The notes: a model not told the origin generated them from the letters alone. Shown: positions 17,377 to 26,738, counted from the first letter of the stretch. The stretch: DNA of 64,000 nt from CAZYQW01 sp964649825 (GCA_964649825.1 CAZYQW010000067.1:18178-82177); one strand, 5' to 3'. Made by a program: numbers and translations.

Positions 17377-19788
17377 TCACTTTCCGCCGAGGTACCCCAT
17401 CGCTTCCAGCTCGCGCGCCCGCTCGGGGCTGATGGAGAGCTCGGACGGGGGCGCGGCCCGGCGCGCGAGCTCGGCGACGCGCGCCGCGAGCGCGGACTCG
17501 ACCTGCCGCGCGAGCTCGGGCTCCGTCGCGGCGACGTCGCGGTTCTCGCCCGGGTCCGCCGCCAGGTCGAACAGCACGCGAGCCGTGAACCGTTCGCCGA
17601 CCCGGGTCGCGATCAGCTTCATCCGCTCGTTGCGCAGCGCATGCAGCTCGGCTTGACTCCGCACCTGCGCAAGGACCGGCTCGGCGCGAAACGCCCGCCC
17701 GCGGAGGAGCGGAACGAGGCTGTGCCCGTCGAAGCGATCGTCGACCGGCAGCCCCAGCAGCTCGTGGATCGTCGGCGCGACGTCCGTGAGCGACACGACG
17801 TCGCGGTGGCGGCCGGCCGGGATCCCCGGGCCGCGGAGCAGGAGCGGGACCCGAATCAGCTCTTCCGACAGGTGGAAGTCGTGCCCGAATCGACCGTGCT
17901 CGTAGAGCTCCTCGCCGTGGTCGGAGAAGACGCCGAGGTACGCGGCGTCGAGGCGGCCGCTCGCACGCAACGCGTCGTACACGTCGCCCACCAGCGCGTC
18001 GACGCCGCGCAGCGACGCGTCGTAGAGGTCGGTGAACCACGCGATCTCGTCGCGGCTCGCGGTCGACTGGTCCCACCTGGTCATGAAGTGCATCGCGGCG
18101 TCGGGACGAAGGAGGTCCGACATCGCCGCCACCTGGTCGGACGGCACCCCGATCGCGCCGAGGTCGTCGTGGCTCGACTGATAGTTGTGCGCGCCGTACG
18201 TGTGCACGAACAGGAAGAGCGGCCGCCGCCGTTCTCGCCCGAGCCGCGCGAGGAGATCGTCACGCTCCGGCGTCGTCGCGCGCCGCCGCATCCGACCATG
18301 GTCGAAGTCGCACTGGACGAGCTCCTCCGTGCCGTACCGCTCGAACCCGGTCGCCAGGCCGAAGTCGGGGTGGACGAATCCGGCCGCCGTGAACGCCGCC
18401 GTCTCGTAGCCGCGGGCGCGGAACGTCTCGGCGAGCGAGTGGGCGCGCTTCCCGTCGAGCCGGCGCGTCTTCTCGTCGACGCCATGCCGCAGCGGATACT
18501 GGCCGGTGAAGACCGACACGTGCGACGGCAGCGTCCACGGGGCCGGCGCGATCGCGGTCTCGAACACCGCCGCCTCCGCGCCGATCTCGGCGAGGCGGGG
18601 GCTCGTCGGTCGCGGCGCGCCGTAGAGCGACAGGCGATCTCGCCGCACGGTATCGATCGACACCAGGATGACGTCGGGCGGCAGCGGTCCGCGCGGGCGC
18701 CCGATGATCGTCGGCGTACCGATCGCAACGGCGGGGGCGCCCCCGGCCTCGCCGGTCGACTCGACGCGGATCCTCACGTCCACCTCGCCCGCGTCGCGAA
18801 GCGCGACGCGGAGCGGCTCCCACGTTCGCTCGGTCGATCCCGTGCTCGCGGCGCTGGTGCGGCCGCGCGACCCGAGCACCTCGACGTGGACCGTGACCCG
18901 TTCGGCGCCGTCGAGGATCGGGGCGACGAAGCACTCGAGCTCGGGATCCCTCTCCGGCAGGCGGAGGCGGAGCGACAGCTCGCTCGGCGCGGGCAGGAGG
19001 ATCGCCTCGCGGTAGACGCCGTTCGCCTGGATCCGCCGCACCAGCGGATGCTCGAACTCGTCCGACGGGGCGAGGAGGTCCGCGAGGACGCGCGGCTGCC
19101 GGGCGACCTTCAAGTCGTCGAGCTCGAGACGCGCGCCGCGAGCCGCCGCCACGAAGAGCAGCGACCTGGTCGACTCGTGCGGCGAGAACGTGGCCAAGCC
19201 GCGCCGGAACCCGTGCGCGTCCGCGTCGACCTCGAGCTCGAGGAAATGGCGCTGCTTGAGCTGCGGGAAGAGACGGCGAACGATGGCGGTCTCGTCCTTC
19301 AGCTCGTCGATCGTGAGCGGCTCGGAGAGCTCGACGAAGAACGGCCGCTCGCGAGGCGCGACCTCGCCGCGGAAGCGCAGCTCCGCGCGGATCGAGCCCC
19401 CGCGATCGTGCGGCACGACGCGCAGGAGGACGTTGGGGCCGTCGAGCACGACGCGCGAGCCGTCGTCATCGGTGACGACCGAGACGCGGCTGGGCGCGTC
19501 CGCCGAGTGCTCGAGGCCCGCGAAGAGCGTCGCGAGAAACGCCCGCCCGAGGACGACGAGCTGCTCCGACTCCGCCGCCGTGAACGGCTCCGCCGCGAGC
19601 GCTTCGCTGCGCTGCGCGAGCTCTCCCGGCTTCGTCAGGTCGACCGCGGCCGTGACGCGAGCCTCCGCCAGGCGATCGATCAGACGAATCACGTGGGCCG
19701 ACTCGCCGTCGTCACGCCGGCTGCACGCGAGACCGATCGCGACGAGGGCGAGCACGGTCGCACGGGGTCGGCGTCGCACCACGCTCAT
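17377..19788 (-). CDS. Sulfatase-like hydrolase, secreted lipoprotein
   Basis: This is an 803-residue protein with a lipoprotein signal (VLALVAIGLACS). It has an N-terminal region of about 370 residues with no recognised domain, followed by an alkaline-phosphatase-superfamily sulfatase domain. Metal and substrate motifs are ILVSIDTVRRDRLSLYG at about 376 and VFSDHGEELYEHGRFGH at about 622. The position normally held by the formylglycine cysteine or serine is threonine (APWTLPSHVSVFTG, about 417), so it is more likely a phospho- or other ester hydrolase than a true sulfatase. Only 4 bases separate it from the SGNH gene upstream, indicating one transcript. Confidence 0.85.
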   Translation of the reverse strand: MSVVRRRPRATVLALVAIGLACSRRDDGESAHVIRLIDRLAEARVTAAVDLTKPGELAQRSEALAAEPFTAAESEQLVVLGRAFLATLFAGLEHSADAPSRVSVVTDDDGSRVVLDGPNVLLRVVPHDRGGSIRAELRFRGEVAPRERPFFVELSEPLTIDELKDETAIVRRLFPQLKQRHFLELEVDADAHGFRRGLATFSPHESTRSLLFVAAARGARLELDDLKVARQPRVLADLLAPSDEFEHPLVRRIQANGVYREAILLPAPSELSLRLRLPERDPELECFVAPILDGAERVTVHVEVLGSRGRTSAASTGSTERTWEPLRVALRDAGEVDVRIRVESTGEAGGAPAVAIGTPTIIGRPRGPLPPDVILVSIDTVRRDRLSLYGAPRPTSPRLAEIGAEAAVFETAIAPAPWTLPSHVSVFTGQYPLRHGVDEKTRRLDGKRAHSLAETFRARGYETAAFTAAGFVHPDFGLATGFERYGTEELVQCDFDHGRMRRRATTPERDDLLARLGRERRRPLFLFVHTYGAHNYQSSHDDLGAIGVPSDQVAAMSDLLRPDAAMHFMTRWDQSTASRDEIAWFTDLYDASLRGVDALVGDVYDALRASGRLDAAYLGVFSDHGEELYEHGRFGHDFHLSEELIRVPLLLRGPGIPAGRHRDVVSLTDVAPTIHELLGLPVDDRFDGHSLVPLLRGRAFRAEPVLAQVRSQAELHALRNERMKLIATRVGERFTARVLFDLAADPGENRDVAATEPELARQVESALAARVAELARRAAPPSELSISPERARELEAMGYLGGK

Positions 19789-19792
19789 CGAA

Positions 19793-20863
19793 TCAACGTG
19801 CCAGCGGCTCGACGAGACCCGCCGCGATGAGGGCGTGGCCGACGTCGTTCGGGTGCTGATCGGTCGGGTGCGCCCAGAGGTCGCGCTCGTCCTTCCCGAC
19901 GAACCGGTCGAGGAGGTCGATCACCTCGATCCCTTCCTGGTCGCAGAACTCGCGGACCATCGCATGCAGACTGGTGAATGGGTAGCCGCCGTCGAGACGC
20001 GTCACCATCGGAAAGACCGCGACCACGAAACGGATTCCGCGCGCCGCGGTCTGCTCCCGCATCGAGCGCAAGGCCAGCTTCGTCCGCTCCCAGACGTCCG
20101 GCTGCGCGCGGATCAGCGGGCCGAAGTCGAGCCGCTCCTCCGCGCTCTCGCGCGCGACGCGACGTTCGGCGAACAGGCGCTGGACGAGCGTGACCAGCCG
20201 GCTCGTCCCGCCGAGGATCGGCTCGAACTCGACCGGCCGGTGGATCACCATCGGCACCTGCCCCATGTCGTTCAGGCAGAAGCCGATCAGGACGACGTCC
20301 GGATCCAGCCGCAGACCACGCTCGACCAGCCAGTCGGCGTACTGGTCCGGCCGGTGGCCCGCCACGAACCCGCCGTTGACGACCTGCACCGTTCGGCGAA
20401 GCCGCCCCGCGAGCGCGCGCTCGAGGCACTGCACCCAACAGTCCTCGAGCCGAACTCCGACTCCGAACGTGAACGAATCGCCGATCGCCAGCACCCGGAG
20501 CTCGTCCGGCCCGGGCTCGACGGCGAACTCCTCGTCGCGATAACCAAGGTGATTCGTCTGGTAGAGGATGCACCCGCGCGCGTCGAAGTAGCTCCAACGC
20601 GGCCGATCGTAGCAGCACTGGATGCGAAGGTTCGGCGCCATGCGCGTCGTCGGTCCGTCGGCCGATCCGACTCCCGTTTGCCGGAGGAGACCGACGATGT
20701 CGTAGAGCGATCCGAGCACGCGCCCCGACGGGTCCTCGAGCGTCGGGCTCGCGTACTCGGCGGACGGCAAGCAGCGGGCGATGATCTCGGCGACGCCGAG
20801 GGAGACCACGAGGCTTACGACGATCAAGAGGAGCCTCGTCCTTGGGCGACGCCCCTGCTGCAT
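19793..20863 (-). CDS. SGNH/GDSL-family hydrolase with N-terminal membrane anchor
   Basis: This 356-residue protein has an N-terminal hydrophobic anchor (LLLIVVSLVVSLGVAEIIA). The SGNH block I serine is in VLAIGDSFTFGVG at about 126, the glycine and asparagine blocks are VVNGGF and GFCLNDMG, and the block V histidine is in HPND near 340. Members deacetylate or acylate carbohydrates and lipids in the envelope. The substrate is unknown here. ATG at 20863 directly precedes the basic and hydrophobic leader. It is followed 4 bases later by the sulfatase-like gene, suggesting joint processing of an envelope polymer. Confidence 0.8.
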   Translation of the reverse strand: MQQGRRPRTRLLLIVVSLVVSLGVAEIIARCLPSAEYASPTLEDPSGRVLGSLYDIVGLLRQTGVGSADGPTTRMAPNLRIQCCYDRPRWSYFDARGCILYQTNHLGYRDEEFAVEPGPDELRVLAIGDSFTFGVGVRLEDCWVQCLERALAGRLRRTVQVVNGGFVAGHRPDQYADWLVERGLRLDPDVVLIGFCLNDMGQVPMVIHRPVEFEPILGGTSRLVTLVQRLFAERRVARESAEERLDFGPLIRAQPDVWERTKLALRSMREQTAARGIRFVVAVFPMVTRLDGGYPFTSLHAMVREFCDQEGIEVIDLLDRFVGKDERDLWAHPTDQHPNDVGHALIAAGLVEPLAR

Positions 20864-20984
20864 GACGTGAGGATCCTTCGGGAGTGCCGGTGGACGGAGG
20901 GACGGATGGTACTGCGGAGGGATCCGCGTCACAACCTCCCACGACCGGCGGTCACGCGGGTCCGTTCGGGGCCACCTGGGTGGC

Positions 20985-21323
20985 CGACGCACACGTGGGT
21001 CTGGGATTTCCAGAGCCAGACGTTGACGAAGTACGCCGTCCCGGACCTTGCTTCGGCAGCCTCGATATGGTACCGAGGATCTGTTCTGCGGCGGGCACGC
21101 CTGGCTCGCCGACGGCTCGTTGCTCGCGTTCGGCGGGACGCACGCGCAGAACGGACCTGGTTCGATGACCGGACACACCGGCGCCTTTCGGTTCTCGACG
21201 AACGGGAGCTGGTCCGCGGTCACCGACATGCACGACGCACGGTGGTACCCTTGCGGCTTCCTGATCCCGGGTGGCGAGCTGCTCGTTCTGCCGCACCGAT
21301 CACCACCGCAGAACCACCGGTAG
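20985..21323 (+). pseudogene. Remnant of galactose-oxidase-like (kelch) gene, frameshifted
   Basis: Two reading frames must be joined to read a kelch/galactose-oxidase fragment. The first gives TWVWDFQSQTLTKYAVPD from about 20993. A shifted frame from about 21070 gives DLFCGGHAWLADGSLLAFGG and then MHDARWYPCGFLIPGGELLV. Both the FC cysteine and the WYP tyrosine of the copper-radical cofactor are still visible, and both align with the intact gene at 33524-35287. The fragment has no plausible start and ends soon after 21300. It is a decayed paralogue, unless the assembly is wrong here. Confidence 0.7.
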
Positions 21324-21454
21324 GATCGCTTCCTCGGCTCCCCGTGGCCGCTTTTCGACAACCAATTGCTACCGGACTTCTCGGGCGGAGGACGTGCGCG
21401 ACCCGGCGGCGCAGTGACCCCCCGCGCACATGCCGAGCCGACACTCTCCTTTAT

Positions 21455-22738
21455 TTACATAGGTTCGGCGACGGTTCCGGGCGGATGCTGATACCAACCT
21501 GGGTCCGCGTAGCTCGTGAGGTCCCGGCGCACCTTGACCACCGTGAACATCCCGCCGGCGTCGATCTTGTCGAACGGGCCCTCGGCCGTGCTACCGATCG
21601 TGTTCCTCGGACGGCCCATCTCCATCATGTCCGCCATGCTCGCGCCCATCGGCATGTATCCGGGCAGGTGACGCTCGAGCCGCGCCGAGAGATCCTCCTG
21701 CGTCACGTCGAGCAGCAAGGGAAGGTTGTGTCCCATGCCGTTCATCATGTGGTGCACCTTATGGCAATGGAGCGCCCAGTCGCCTTCCGCGTCGGCCACG
21801 AACTCGACGTCGCGGGCCGCGCCGGTCGGGACGTTCACGGTCACCTCCGGCCATTGCGCCGATTCGGGGATCGGCCCGCCGTCGGTGCCGGTGACCTTGA
21901 AGGAGAAGCCGTGCAGATGGATGGGATGCGCGTTCGACGACCCGAGGTTGCCGACGCGGATCCGGACTCGTTCACCCAGCTTCGCCACCAGCGGCGCCGT
22001 GCCGGGAAACACGCGGCCATTGAACGTGAAGAGATTGAAGTCCGTCATCTCGGTCGGGTCCGGCGTCGACGAGCCCGCGGTAATAAGCCATTCGTTCAAC
22101 ATCAGCGCGAAGTCCCGGTCGACACGCCGGACGGCGGGATCGCGCGGGTGCACGACGAACATGCCCATCATTCCCATCCCCATCTGGAACATCTCGTCGA
22201 AGTGCGGGTGGTACATGTAGGTGCCGTACTGGCGGAGCGTGAACTCGTACCGGAACGTCTGTCCTGGGCGGATGACCTTTTGCGTCAGACCGCCGACGCC
22301 GTCCATGCCGTTCGGCAGCAGGATCCCGTGCCAGTGGACACTCGTGCCGACGGACAGTTGATTGGTGACCAGGATCCGCACGCGGTCCCCTTCCACGGCC
22401 TCGAGGATCGGCCCGGGCGACTCGCCGTTGTATCCCCAGCAGTTCACCTCCAGCCCCGGGGCGAACTCGCGGCGAACTGGCATGGCCACGAGGCGAAAGA
22501 CCTTGACGCCATTGTCCATCTCGTACGGGAGCGTCGGCGTGTCGGGCATCACCACGGGCGTATGCGGCAGGTCGCCGGCGGCATGGCCTTCTGACTGCGG
22601 CGTGTCCGGCGGCACGGGCCGAGGGACCTGCGGCGCGGAGTGGCCGGAATGTTCCTGCCCGAGCGCGGCAACCAGCGGCGTGGCCAGAAAGCCCCCCGCC
22701 GTCGCGGTCAATACTTGTCGGCGTGTCAGCATCAGCAT
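21455..22738 (-). CDS. Multicopper oxidase, Tat-exported (copper-resistance type)
   Basis: This multicopper oxidase has 427 residues and a twin-arginine leader (TRRQVLTATAGGFLATPL). All copper motifs are present: VHWHGILLPNG and YHPHFDE in the first domain, AHPIHLHGFSF near 275, and the type-1/type-3 signature HCHKVHHMMNGM near 325. A His/Pro-rich stretch follows the leader and the protein is Met-rich near the copper sites, as in cuprous oxidases. It probably oxidises Cu(I) or phenolics in the periplasm. AAAGGA precedes ATG 22738. It is the last gene of the minus-strand copper/redox run. Confidence 0.9.
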   Translation of the reverse strand: MLMLTRRQVLTATAGGFLATPLVAALGQEHSGHSAPQVPRPVPPDTPQSEGHAAGDLPHTPVVMPDTPTLPYEMDNGVKVFRLVAMPVRREFAPGLEVNCWGYNGESPGPILEAVEGDRVRILVTNQLSVGTSVHWHGILLPNGMDGVGGLTQKVIRPGQTFRYEFTLRQYGTYMYHPHFDEMFQMGMGMMGMFVVHPRDPAVRRVDRDFALMLNEWLITAGSSTPDPTEMTDFNLFTFNGRVFPGTAPLVAKLGERVRIRVGNLGSSNAHPIHLHGFSFKVTGTDGGPIPESAQWPEVTVNVPTGAARDVEFVADAEGDWALHCHKVHHMMNGMGHNLPLLLDVTQEDLSARLERHLPGYMPMGASMADMMEMGRPRNTIGSTAEGPFDKIDAGGMFTVVKVRRDLTSYADPGWYQHPPGTVAEPM

Positions 22739-22787
22739 GAGAATGGTCCTTTATGCATGCGAGGGTGACCCTTGGGTTGGATGTCCA

Positions 22788-24254
22788 TCAATCGCGCTCG
22801 TGTCCGGGATGCGGCGTGGCCGTTTCCTTTGACTCGCCCGGTGACTCCTCCATCGACGGGACGGGGCTGGCTCCGACCAGGTCCGGAAGCCGAATGCCGA
22901 TCACACGCTCGAGGTCGGCCCGGGACGTCCAGTAGTCCTGGAGAGCGCGCGCGTACTCGACCCGATCTGCCGTTTCGCCCTCCTTGGCCCTGAGGAGGTC
23001 GAAGACTCCGACGAGCATCGCGTTGTACTCGGTCTGGGTCAGCTCCACGACGCGCTGCTGGAGTGGCAGCAGTCGCTGCTGATAGCGCTCGGCCATTCTG
23101 CGGGCCAGGCTCATCCGGTCTGTCGCCATTCGGACCTCGGCATGCGCGACGTTCCGTTGCGCCAGGAGCCGCTGCTCGGCCTGCCGGATGAGTGCCTCTC
23201 GCCGCGCGTAGACGGCCTGATGCTGATGGAAGATCGGCAACTCGACGCTGAAGTGAGGGCCCGTGGACTGAACGCCATCCGAGCTCCTTTCGGTCTCGAC
23301 ACCGACGGCGCCCTTGGTGAGGAGCCACTGTTTATCCAGTATCAGCGCGAATCGCTCACGCTCGATCTGACGCTGCAGCAGCGCGAGATCGGCTCGCGTC
23401 TCGAGGGCCGTGGCGACCAGCGCCTGCACGTCAGGCTCTCCGCCCGCAACGGTCTCCTGCGCCGGGGAGAGCGACCAGTCTGACTCGTCGTCTCGCAGAT
23501 CGAGCGCGCGCCGCAGCTCTTCTCGCGCAATGGATGCCGCGGTCTCTGCTTGGTCGAGCCGCAATCCCGACCGCTCGGCCGCCGCGCGCTCGCGGGCCAG
23601 CTCGAGGTCGCTGATGTGCCCTGCCGCGTGCTGCCGCTCGACCAACTCCACGGCGACGTCCGCAAACTCCGTGAGCGCGCGACTCGCCTCCAGGACCTGA
23701 AGGTCGCCCTGATAGCGGTGACAGGCGCGGCGAACCTCGGTCGCCTTGTCGAGCACCGCGTCCGTGACGCGCAGGATCGCCTGCTCCAGCTCCTCTCCCG
23801 CGATCCTCTTGCGCAGGGGAACGACGAACATGTCGAGCCAGAAGTCGAGACCGACGTTCCAGTTCGGCCTGCTCGCGCCACCGGAGTCCGGGAAGCGCAC
23901 GAACCCGGCGAGGTCTGGATTCGTGAGCATCCCGGCGTGGACGAGGTCGGCCTGCGCCACGCCGAGATCCTCGTAGACGGCCTGGAGGTCGGCACGGCGG
24001 AGCAATGCCACCTGAACGGCCGTGTCAGGGGTCAGCGGTTGCGCCAGGAGGTCTCGCACGAACGCGTCGACCTCCTCGTCCTCGGGGCCGCCGAGCCGCC
24101 AATGGACCCGCTGGCCGAGGCGTTGCTCGATGTTCCCCACCACCGTCGGGAATCTCTCCGCCGGATCGACCGCCGCACAGCCGACGAGGGCGAGAAACAC
24201 GGAGGTCATCGTGACCCACCTGCCAAAGAGACCGAAACCAGGGAATCCACTCAT
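22788..24254 (-). CDS. TolC/CusC-family outer-membrane efflux lipoprotein
   Basis: This is a 488-residue protein with a lipoprotein signal (SVFLALVGCAAVD). It carries two long helical repeats of the outer-membrane efflux family, for example ALLRRADLQAVYEDLGVAQA in the first half and LQRQIERERFALILDKQWLL in the second. Such proteins form trimeric outer-membrane channels for RND or ABC exporters. No inner-membrane pump or adaptor gene is adjacent, so either it partners with a distant pump or it serves the redox system itself. Its ATG overlaps the DUF1622 stop codon (ATGA), showing translational coupling. Confidence 0.85.
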   Translation of the reverse strand: MSGFPGFGLFGRWVTMTSVFLALVGCAAVDPAERFPTVVGNIEQRLGQRVHWRLGGPEDEEVDAFVRDLLAQPLTPDTAVQVALLRRADLQAVYEDLGVAQADLVHAGMLTNPDLAGFVRFPDSGGASRPNWNVGLDFWLDMFVVPLRKRIAGEELEQAILRVTDAVLDKATEVRRACHRYQGDLQVLEASRALTEFADVAVELVERQHAAGHISDLELARERAAAERSGLRLDQAETAASIAREELRRALDLRDDESDWSLSPAQETVAGGEPDVQALVATALETRADLALLQRQIERERFALILDKQWLLTKGAVGVETERSSDGVQSTGPHFSVELPIFHQHQAVYARREALIRQAEQRLLAQRNVAHAEVRMATDRMSLARRMAERYQQRLLPLQQRVVELTQTEYNAMLVGVFDLLRAKEGETADRVEYARALQDYWTSRADLERVIGIRLPDLVGASPVPSMEESPGESKETATPHPGHERD

Positions 24255-24646
24255 GACTCGGCGCTCCTCGCGTCTTCCGTTCGTCGGGTCGCGTCCCCGG
24301 CATGGTCCGCTTGCGCGCGGCCCGTCGCCTTGCGAAGCTCGTAGGCGATGCTCAAGCCCAACGTGGTGCGGATCAGCACGATGCCGCCCAGCAGGGCCAT
24401 GCCATCGAACGTGGGAGTCACGACCGTCTTGAGCACGTCGGCCGCGATCAAGAACTCGAACGACAGCACGAGCCGCTGAGCAAGGTTGAGGCGCGCCGCC
24501 TCGATGGCGTCCGGCACTCTCCGCCGCACGAACGTGCGCGCGAGGTCCAGCCGGCCGACGGCGAGCGCGGCGAGGATCATCAGCGCCGCGACCGCCTCGA
24601 TGGAGCGCACGCTGACGTCGACGGCGGTCTCGAGCATCGTGGACAC
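24251..24646 (-). CDS. DUF1622 family membrane protein
   Basis: This 131-residue inner-membrane protein has three hydrophobic stretches. The conserved-looking core contains RLVLSFEFLIAADVLKTVV followed by ALLGGIVLIRTTLGL. The pattern matches DUF1622, whose function is unknown. The C-terminus is charged and soluble (RRTEDARSAES). GTG at 24646 was chosen because GAGGGG precedes it; ATG at 24637 is an alternative. The stop overlaps the start of the TolC-like gene by four bases. Confidence 0.75.
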   Translation of the reverse strand: MSTMLETAVDVSVRSIEAVAALMILAALAVGRLDLARTFVRRRVPDAIEAARLNLAQRLVLSFEFLIAADVLKTVVTPTFDGMALLGGIVLIRTTLGLSIAYELRKATGRAQADHAGDATRRTEDARSAES

Positions 24647-24664
24647 GTCGCCCCTCGCGATCGC

Positions 24665-25171
24665 TCACCTGTCACCTGGTCCTTCGTCGTGTCCCATGCC
24701 TTGCCCGTGGTGGCGCCCCATCTCCGACCACATCGGACCGTGGGCTCGCCCCGCCGGCCAGCAATTGCGCCATTCGAACGCGGCGCGATCGCCCAGGCCC
24801 AGGCGCATCCAGCCGTGCTGGACGCCGCCGCCGCGCACCCAGTCGGCCTTCCCGTAGAAGCGGCTACAGCGGCCCGGCGGGTCCGTCCCGAGCGGATGGG
24901 GTTCCAACGTCAGCGTGCGATCGTCGCTGCCGACGACCAGAGGCTCCGCCGCGATCGGCCGCGGCGCCTTCAGGTCGTTGCCCCAGGTGTGGACCATGAC
25001 CTCGCCACTGTCGGAATTGGCCAATACCTCGGCCTGCACGTTGCCGTTCTCGAGCGGGACCAGGTCGCCGCCGTAGGGGCCGGCGGCGCTGGCCTTCGCG
25101 CCGCACGACGACAGCGCGGCTCCCATGCCCACGACCACGCTCACGAAGGCCATTGCGCTCTTCGCGTTCAT
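24665..25171 (-). CDS. Hypothetical lipoprotein with His/Met-rich tail
   Basis: This is a 168-residue lipoprotein with signal ending GAALSSCG. The middle resembles a small beta-domain (AEVLANSDSGEVMVHTWGND). The C-terminus is rich in His, Met and Trp (MWSEMGRHHGQGMGHDEG), compatible with metal binding. I recognise no family. A strong GGAGGAGG precedes ATG 25171. It sits in the redox operon, 17 bases after the heptaheme cytochrome gene and 18 bases before DUF1622, so it probably works in the periplasm with them. Confidence 0.6.
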   Translation of the reverse strand: MNAKSAMAFVSVVVGMGAALSSCGAKASAAGPYGGDLVPLENGNVQAEVLANSDSGEVMVHTWGNDLKAPRPIAAEPLVVGSDDRTLTLEPHPLGTDPPGRCSRFYGKADWVRGGGVQHGWMRLGLGDRAAFEWRNCWPAGRAHGPMWSEMGRHHGQGMGHDEGPGDR

Positions 25172-25188
25172 GACTCCTCCTCCAACCA

Positions 25189-25977
25189 TCAGTGGTGCTT
25201 GTACCAGCCCACGCCTTGAATGTCGTTCCACGCGTTCGTCTTGTGGCAGAGGAAGCACTGTCGGACCTCCGCGTGCATGATGCCCGCGACGTTCATCGAG
25301 ACCATGTGAAAGTGATGCATGTAATGACCGGGCGGCGCCTGATGGCACTGGGCGCACTCCGTCGAGACCGGCGAGGGATGTCGGAACTCGGGGATCGTCC
25401 AGAGCGCGGTCGAGTGGCACACGCCGCAGTCTCTGCCGAGAAGCTGCCGGTGCGGATCTTGGTGCGCGTGGCAGGTCATGCAGTCGAGCAGCAGCTCGTC
25501 CCGCGTGATCCGGTCGTGAGGAAGGGGCAGGTTCGCCGCCGCCGCGACGGATGCGCGGATCGCCCCGGCGAGGTCCTCTGCGGCTCGACCTTTCTCCGTG
25601 GCGCGCCGGGCAATCACGGGCAGGGCCTCGTGGCGCATCCCCACGGGCCGCTGCTCCTCGCCGAGGTGCTCCGGGTGACACGCATTGCACTCGGGGACCG
25701 TTGCGTGAAAGCGCGTCGTCTGCGCGGCGAACAGCTCCTCGTCCGCGGCGTGACAGGCGACGCACTTGTCTGCCGTCGGGCCCTGGTGCGGCGTGTGGCA
25801 GGCCTCGCAGCGCGAGCCGAGAAAGGCGTGACCCCGCGACAGTGGCCCCGGAGTCACGAACGCCTGCCAGCCGGGCACACCGGCAGAGCCGCCGCGGTGG
25901 GCCAGGAACGGCAAGATGGCCGCCCCGCCCAATGCGCCCGCGGTCGTCACGACGTAGGCGATCTCGATCCACTTCAT
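25189..25977 (-). CDS. Membrane-anchored heptaheme c-type cytochrome
   Basis: This protein of 262 residues has an N-terminal hydrophobic anchor (IEIAYVVTTAGALGGAAILPF). It then has seven CxxCH heme-attachment motifs: CEACH, CVACH, CNACH, CMTCH, CGVCH, CAQCH and CFLCH. Additional histidines are available as distal ligands. The layout resembles cytochrome c3/NrfH-like multiheme electron carriers exposed to the periplasm. ATG at 25977 overlaps the stop of the cytochrome b-like gene (ATGA). I infer that it takes electrons from that membrane partner. Confidence 0.85.
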   Translation of the reverse strand: MKWIEIAYVVTTAGALGGAAILPFLAHRGGSAGVPGWQAFVTPGPLSRGHAFLGSRCEACHTPHQGPTADKCVACHAADEELFAAQTTRFHATVPECNACHPEHLGEEQRPVGMRHEALPVIARRATEKGRAAEDLAGAIRASVAAAANLPLPHDRITRDELLLDCMTCHAHQDPHRQLLGRDCGVCHSTALWTIPEFRHPSPVSTECAQCHQAPPGHYMHHFHMVSMNVAGIMHAEVRQCFLCHKTNAWNDIQGVGWYKHH

Positions 25978-26735
25978 GACAGCCACCGGATCCCGAAGTA
26001 CCAGACCGACCAAATGTGGATCGCGAGCAGCACATAGAGCACGATCGAGATGAAGACGTGGCAGACCAGCCAGCGGCCGAAGGCGTCCTTGACGAGACCC
26101 TGGGACCGGATCGCGTATTCCAGGTCGGCAATCGACTCCGAGAGCCGCAGGGCTCGCACGGGTGCCGTAAGGGGCTCCGCGGCCGTACGGCTCTCGCGCA
26201 AGAAAAACGGCGCGGCCACACGGGCGAAGAACCCGGTGAACGGACGGAGCCTGCCTGCGTGCTCGGGCTCCAGAGCGAACTCCCCAGCCGTCCGGTCATA
26301 CGCCACCCGAAGGCCCGCGAGCAGGCGCTGCTCCGCGCGCACGTCCGCCGAGATCCGGTTCATGAGGTAGCGCCCGACGAAGCCGCTAAGCGCGACGACG
26401 ATCATCAGCGCGGTGAGCGCGATACCGAGCGGGCTCTCGTACTTGTGCCCACTGTGGAGGACGCCGAGGAGCGGGCCCAGCACTCCGGCATAGATGTGAA
26501 TGGCCAAGAGGGTCCGCATCGAGACGGTCCTGGTGACGTGTCGCTTGAGGAAGGGGACGCGCTTCACGAAGAGGTACGCCAGCGGCACGAGCATCAGCGC
26601 GGCGGCGGAGATGCCCAGCACGCCGCCCGCGAGGCTCCCGGGGAAGCGCGGATCGCGGTGGACGTAGAGGCCGAGCGTCAGCACCAGGAGGAGCGCCACC
26701 AGCCCGGTCATGATCGCGCGCTCACGCTCCTGCAT
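25974..26735 (-). CDS. Cytochrome b-like polytopic membrane protein
   Basis: This 253-residue membrane protein has about five hydrophobic segments. Candidate heme-ligand histidines lie in LLAIHIYAGVLGPLLGVLHS and in the last segment CHVFISIVLYVLLAIHIW. A cytosolic-looking loop of about 100 residues lies between. The pattern suggests a di-heme cytochrome b of the ferric-reductase or b561 kind, but no exact family was assigned. It ends in ATGA shared with the heptaheme cytochrome and starts 3 bases after the reductase fusion gene. The position suits a transmembrane electron conduit between them. Confidence 0.65.
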   Translation of the reverse strand: MQERERAIMTGLVALLLVLTLGLYVHRDPRFPGSLAGGVLGISAAALMLVPLAYLFVKRVPFLKRHVTRTVSMRTLLAIHIYAGVLGPLLGVLHSGHKYESPLGIALTALMIVVALSGFVGRYLMNRISADVRAEQRLLAGLRVAYDRTAGEFALEPEHAGRLRPFTGFFARVAAPFFLRESRTAAEPLTAPVRALRLSESIADLEYAIRSQGLVKDAFGRWLVCHVFISIVLYVLLAIHIWSVWYFGIRWLS

Positions 26736-26738
26736 GGG

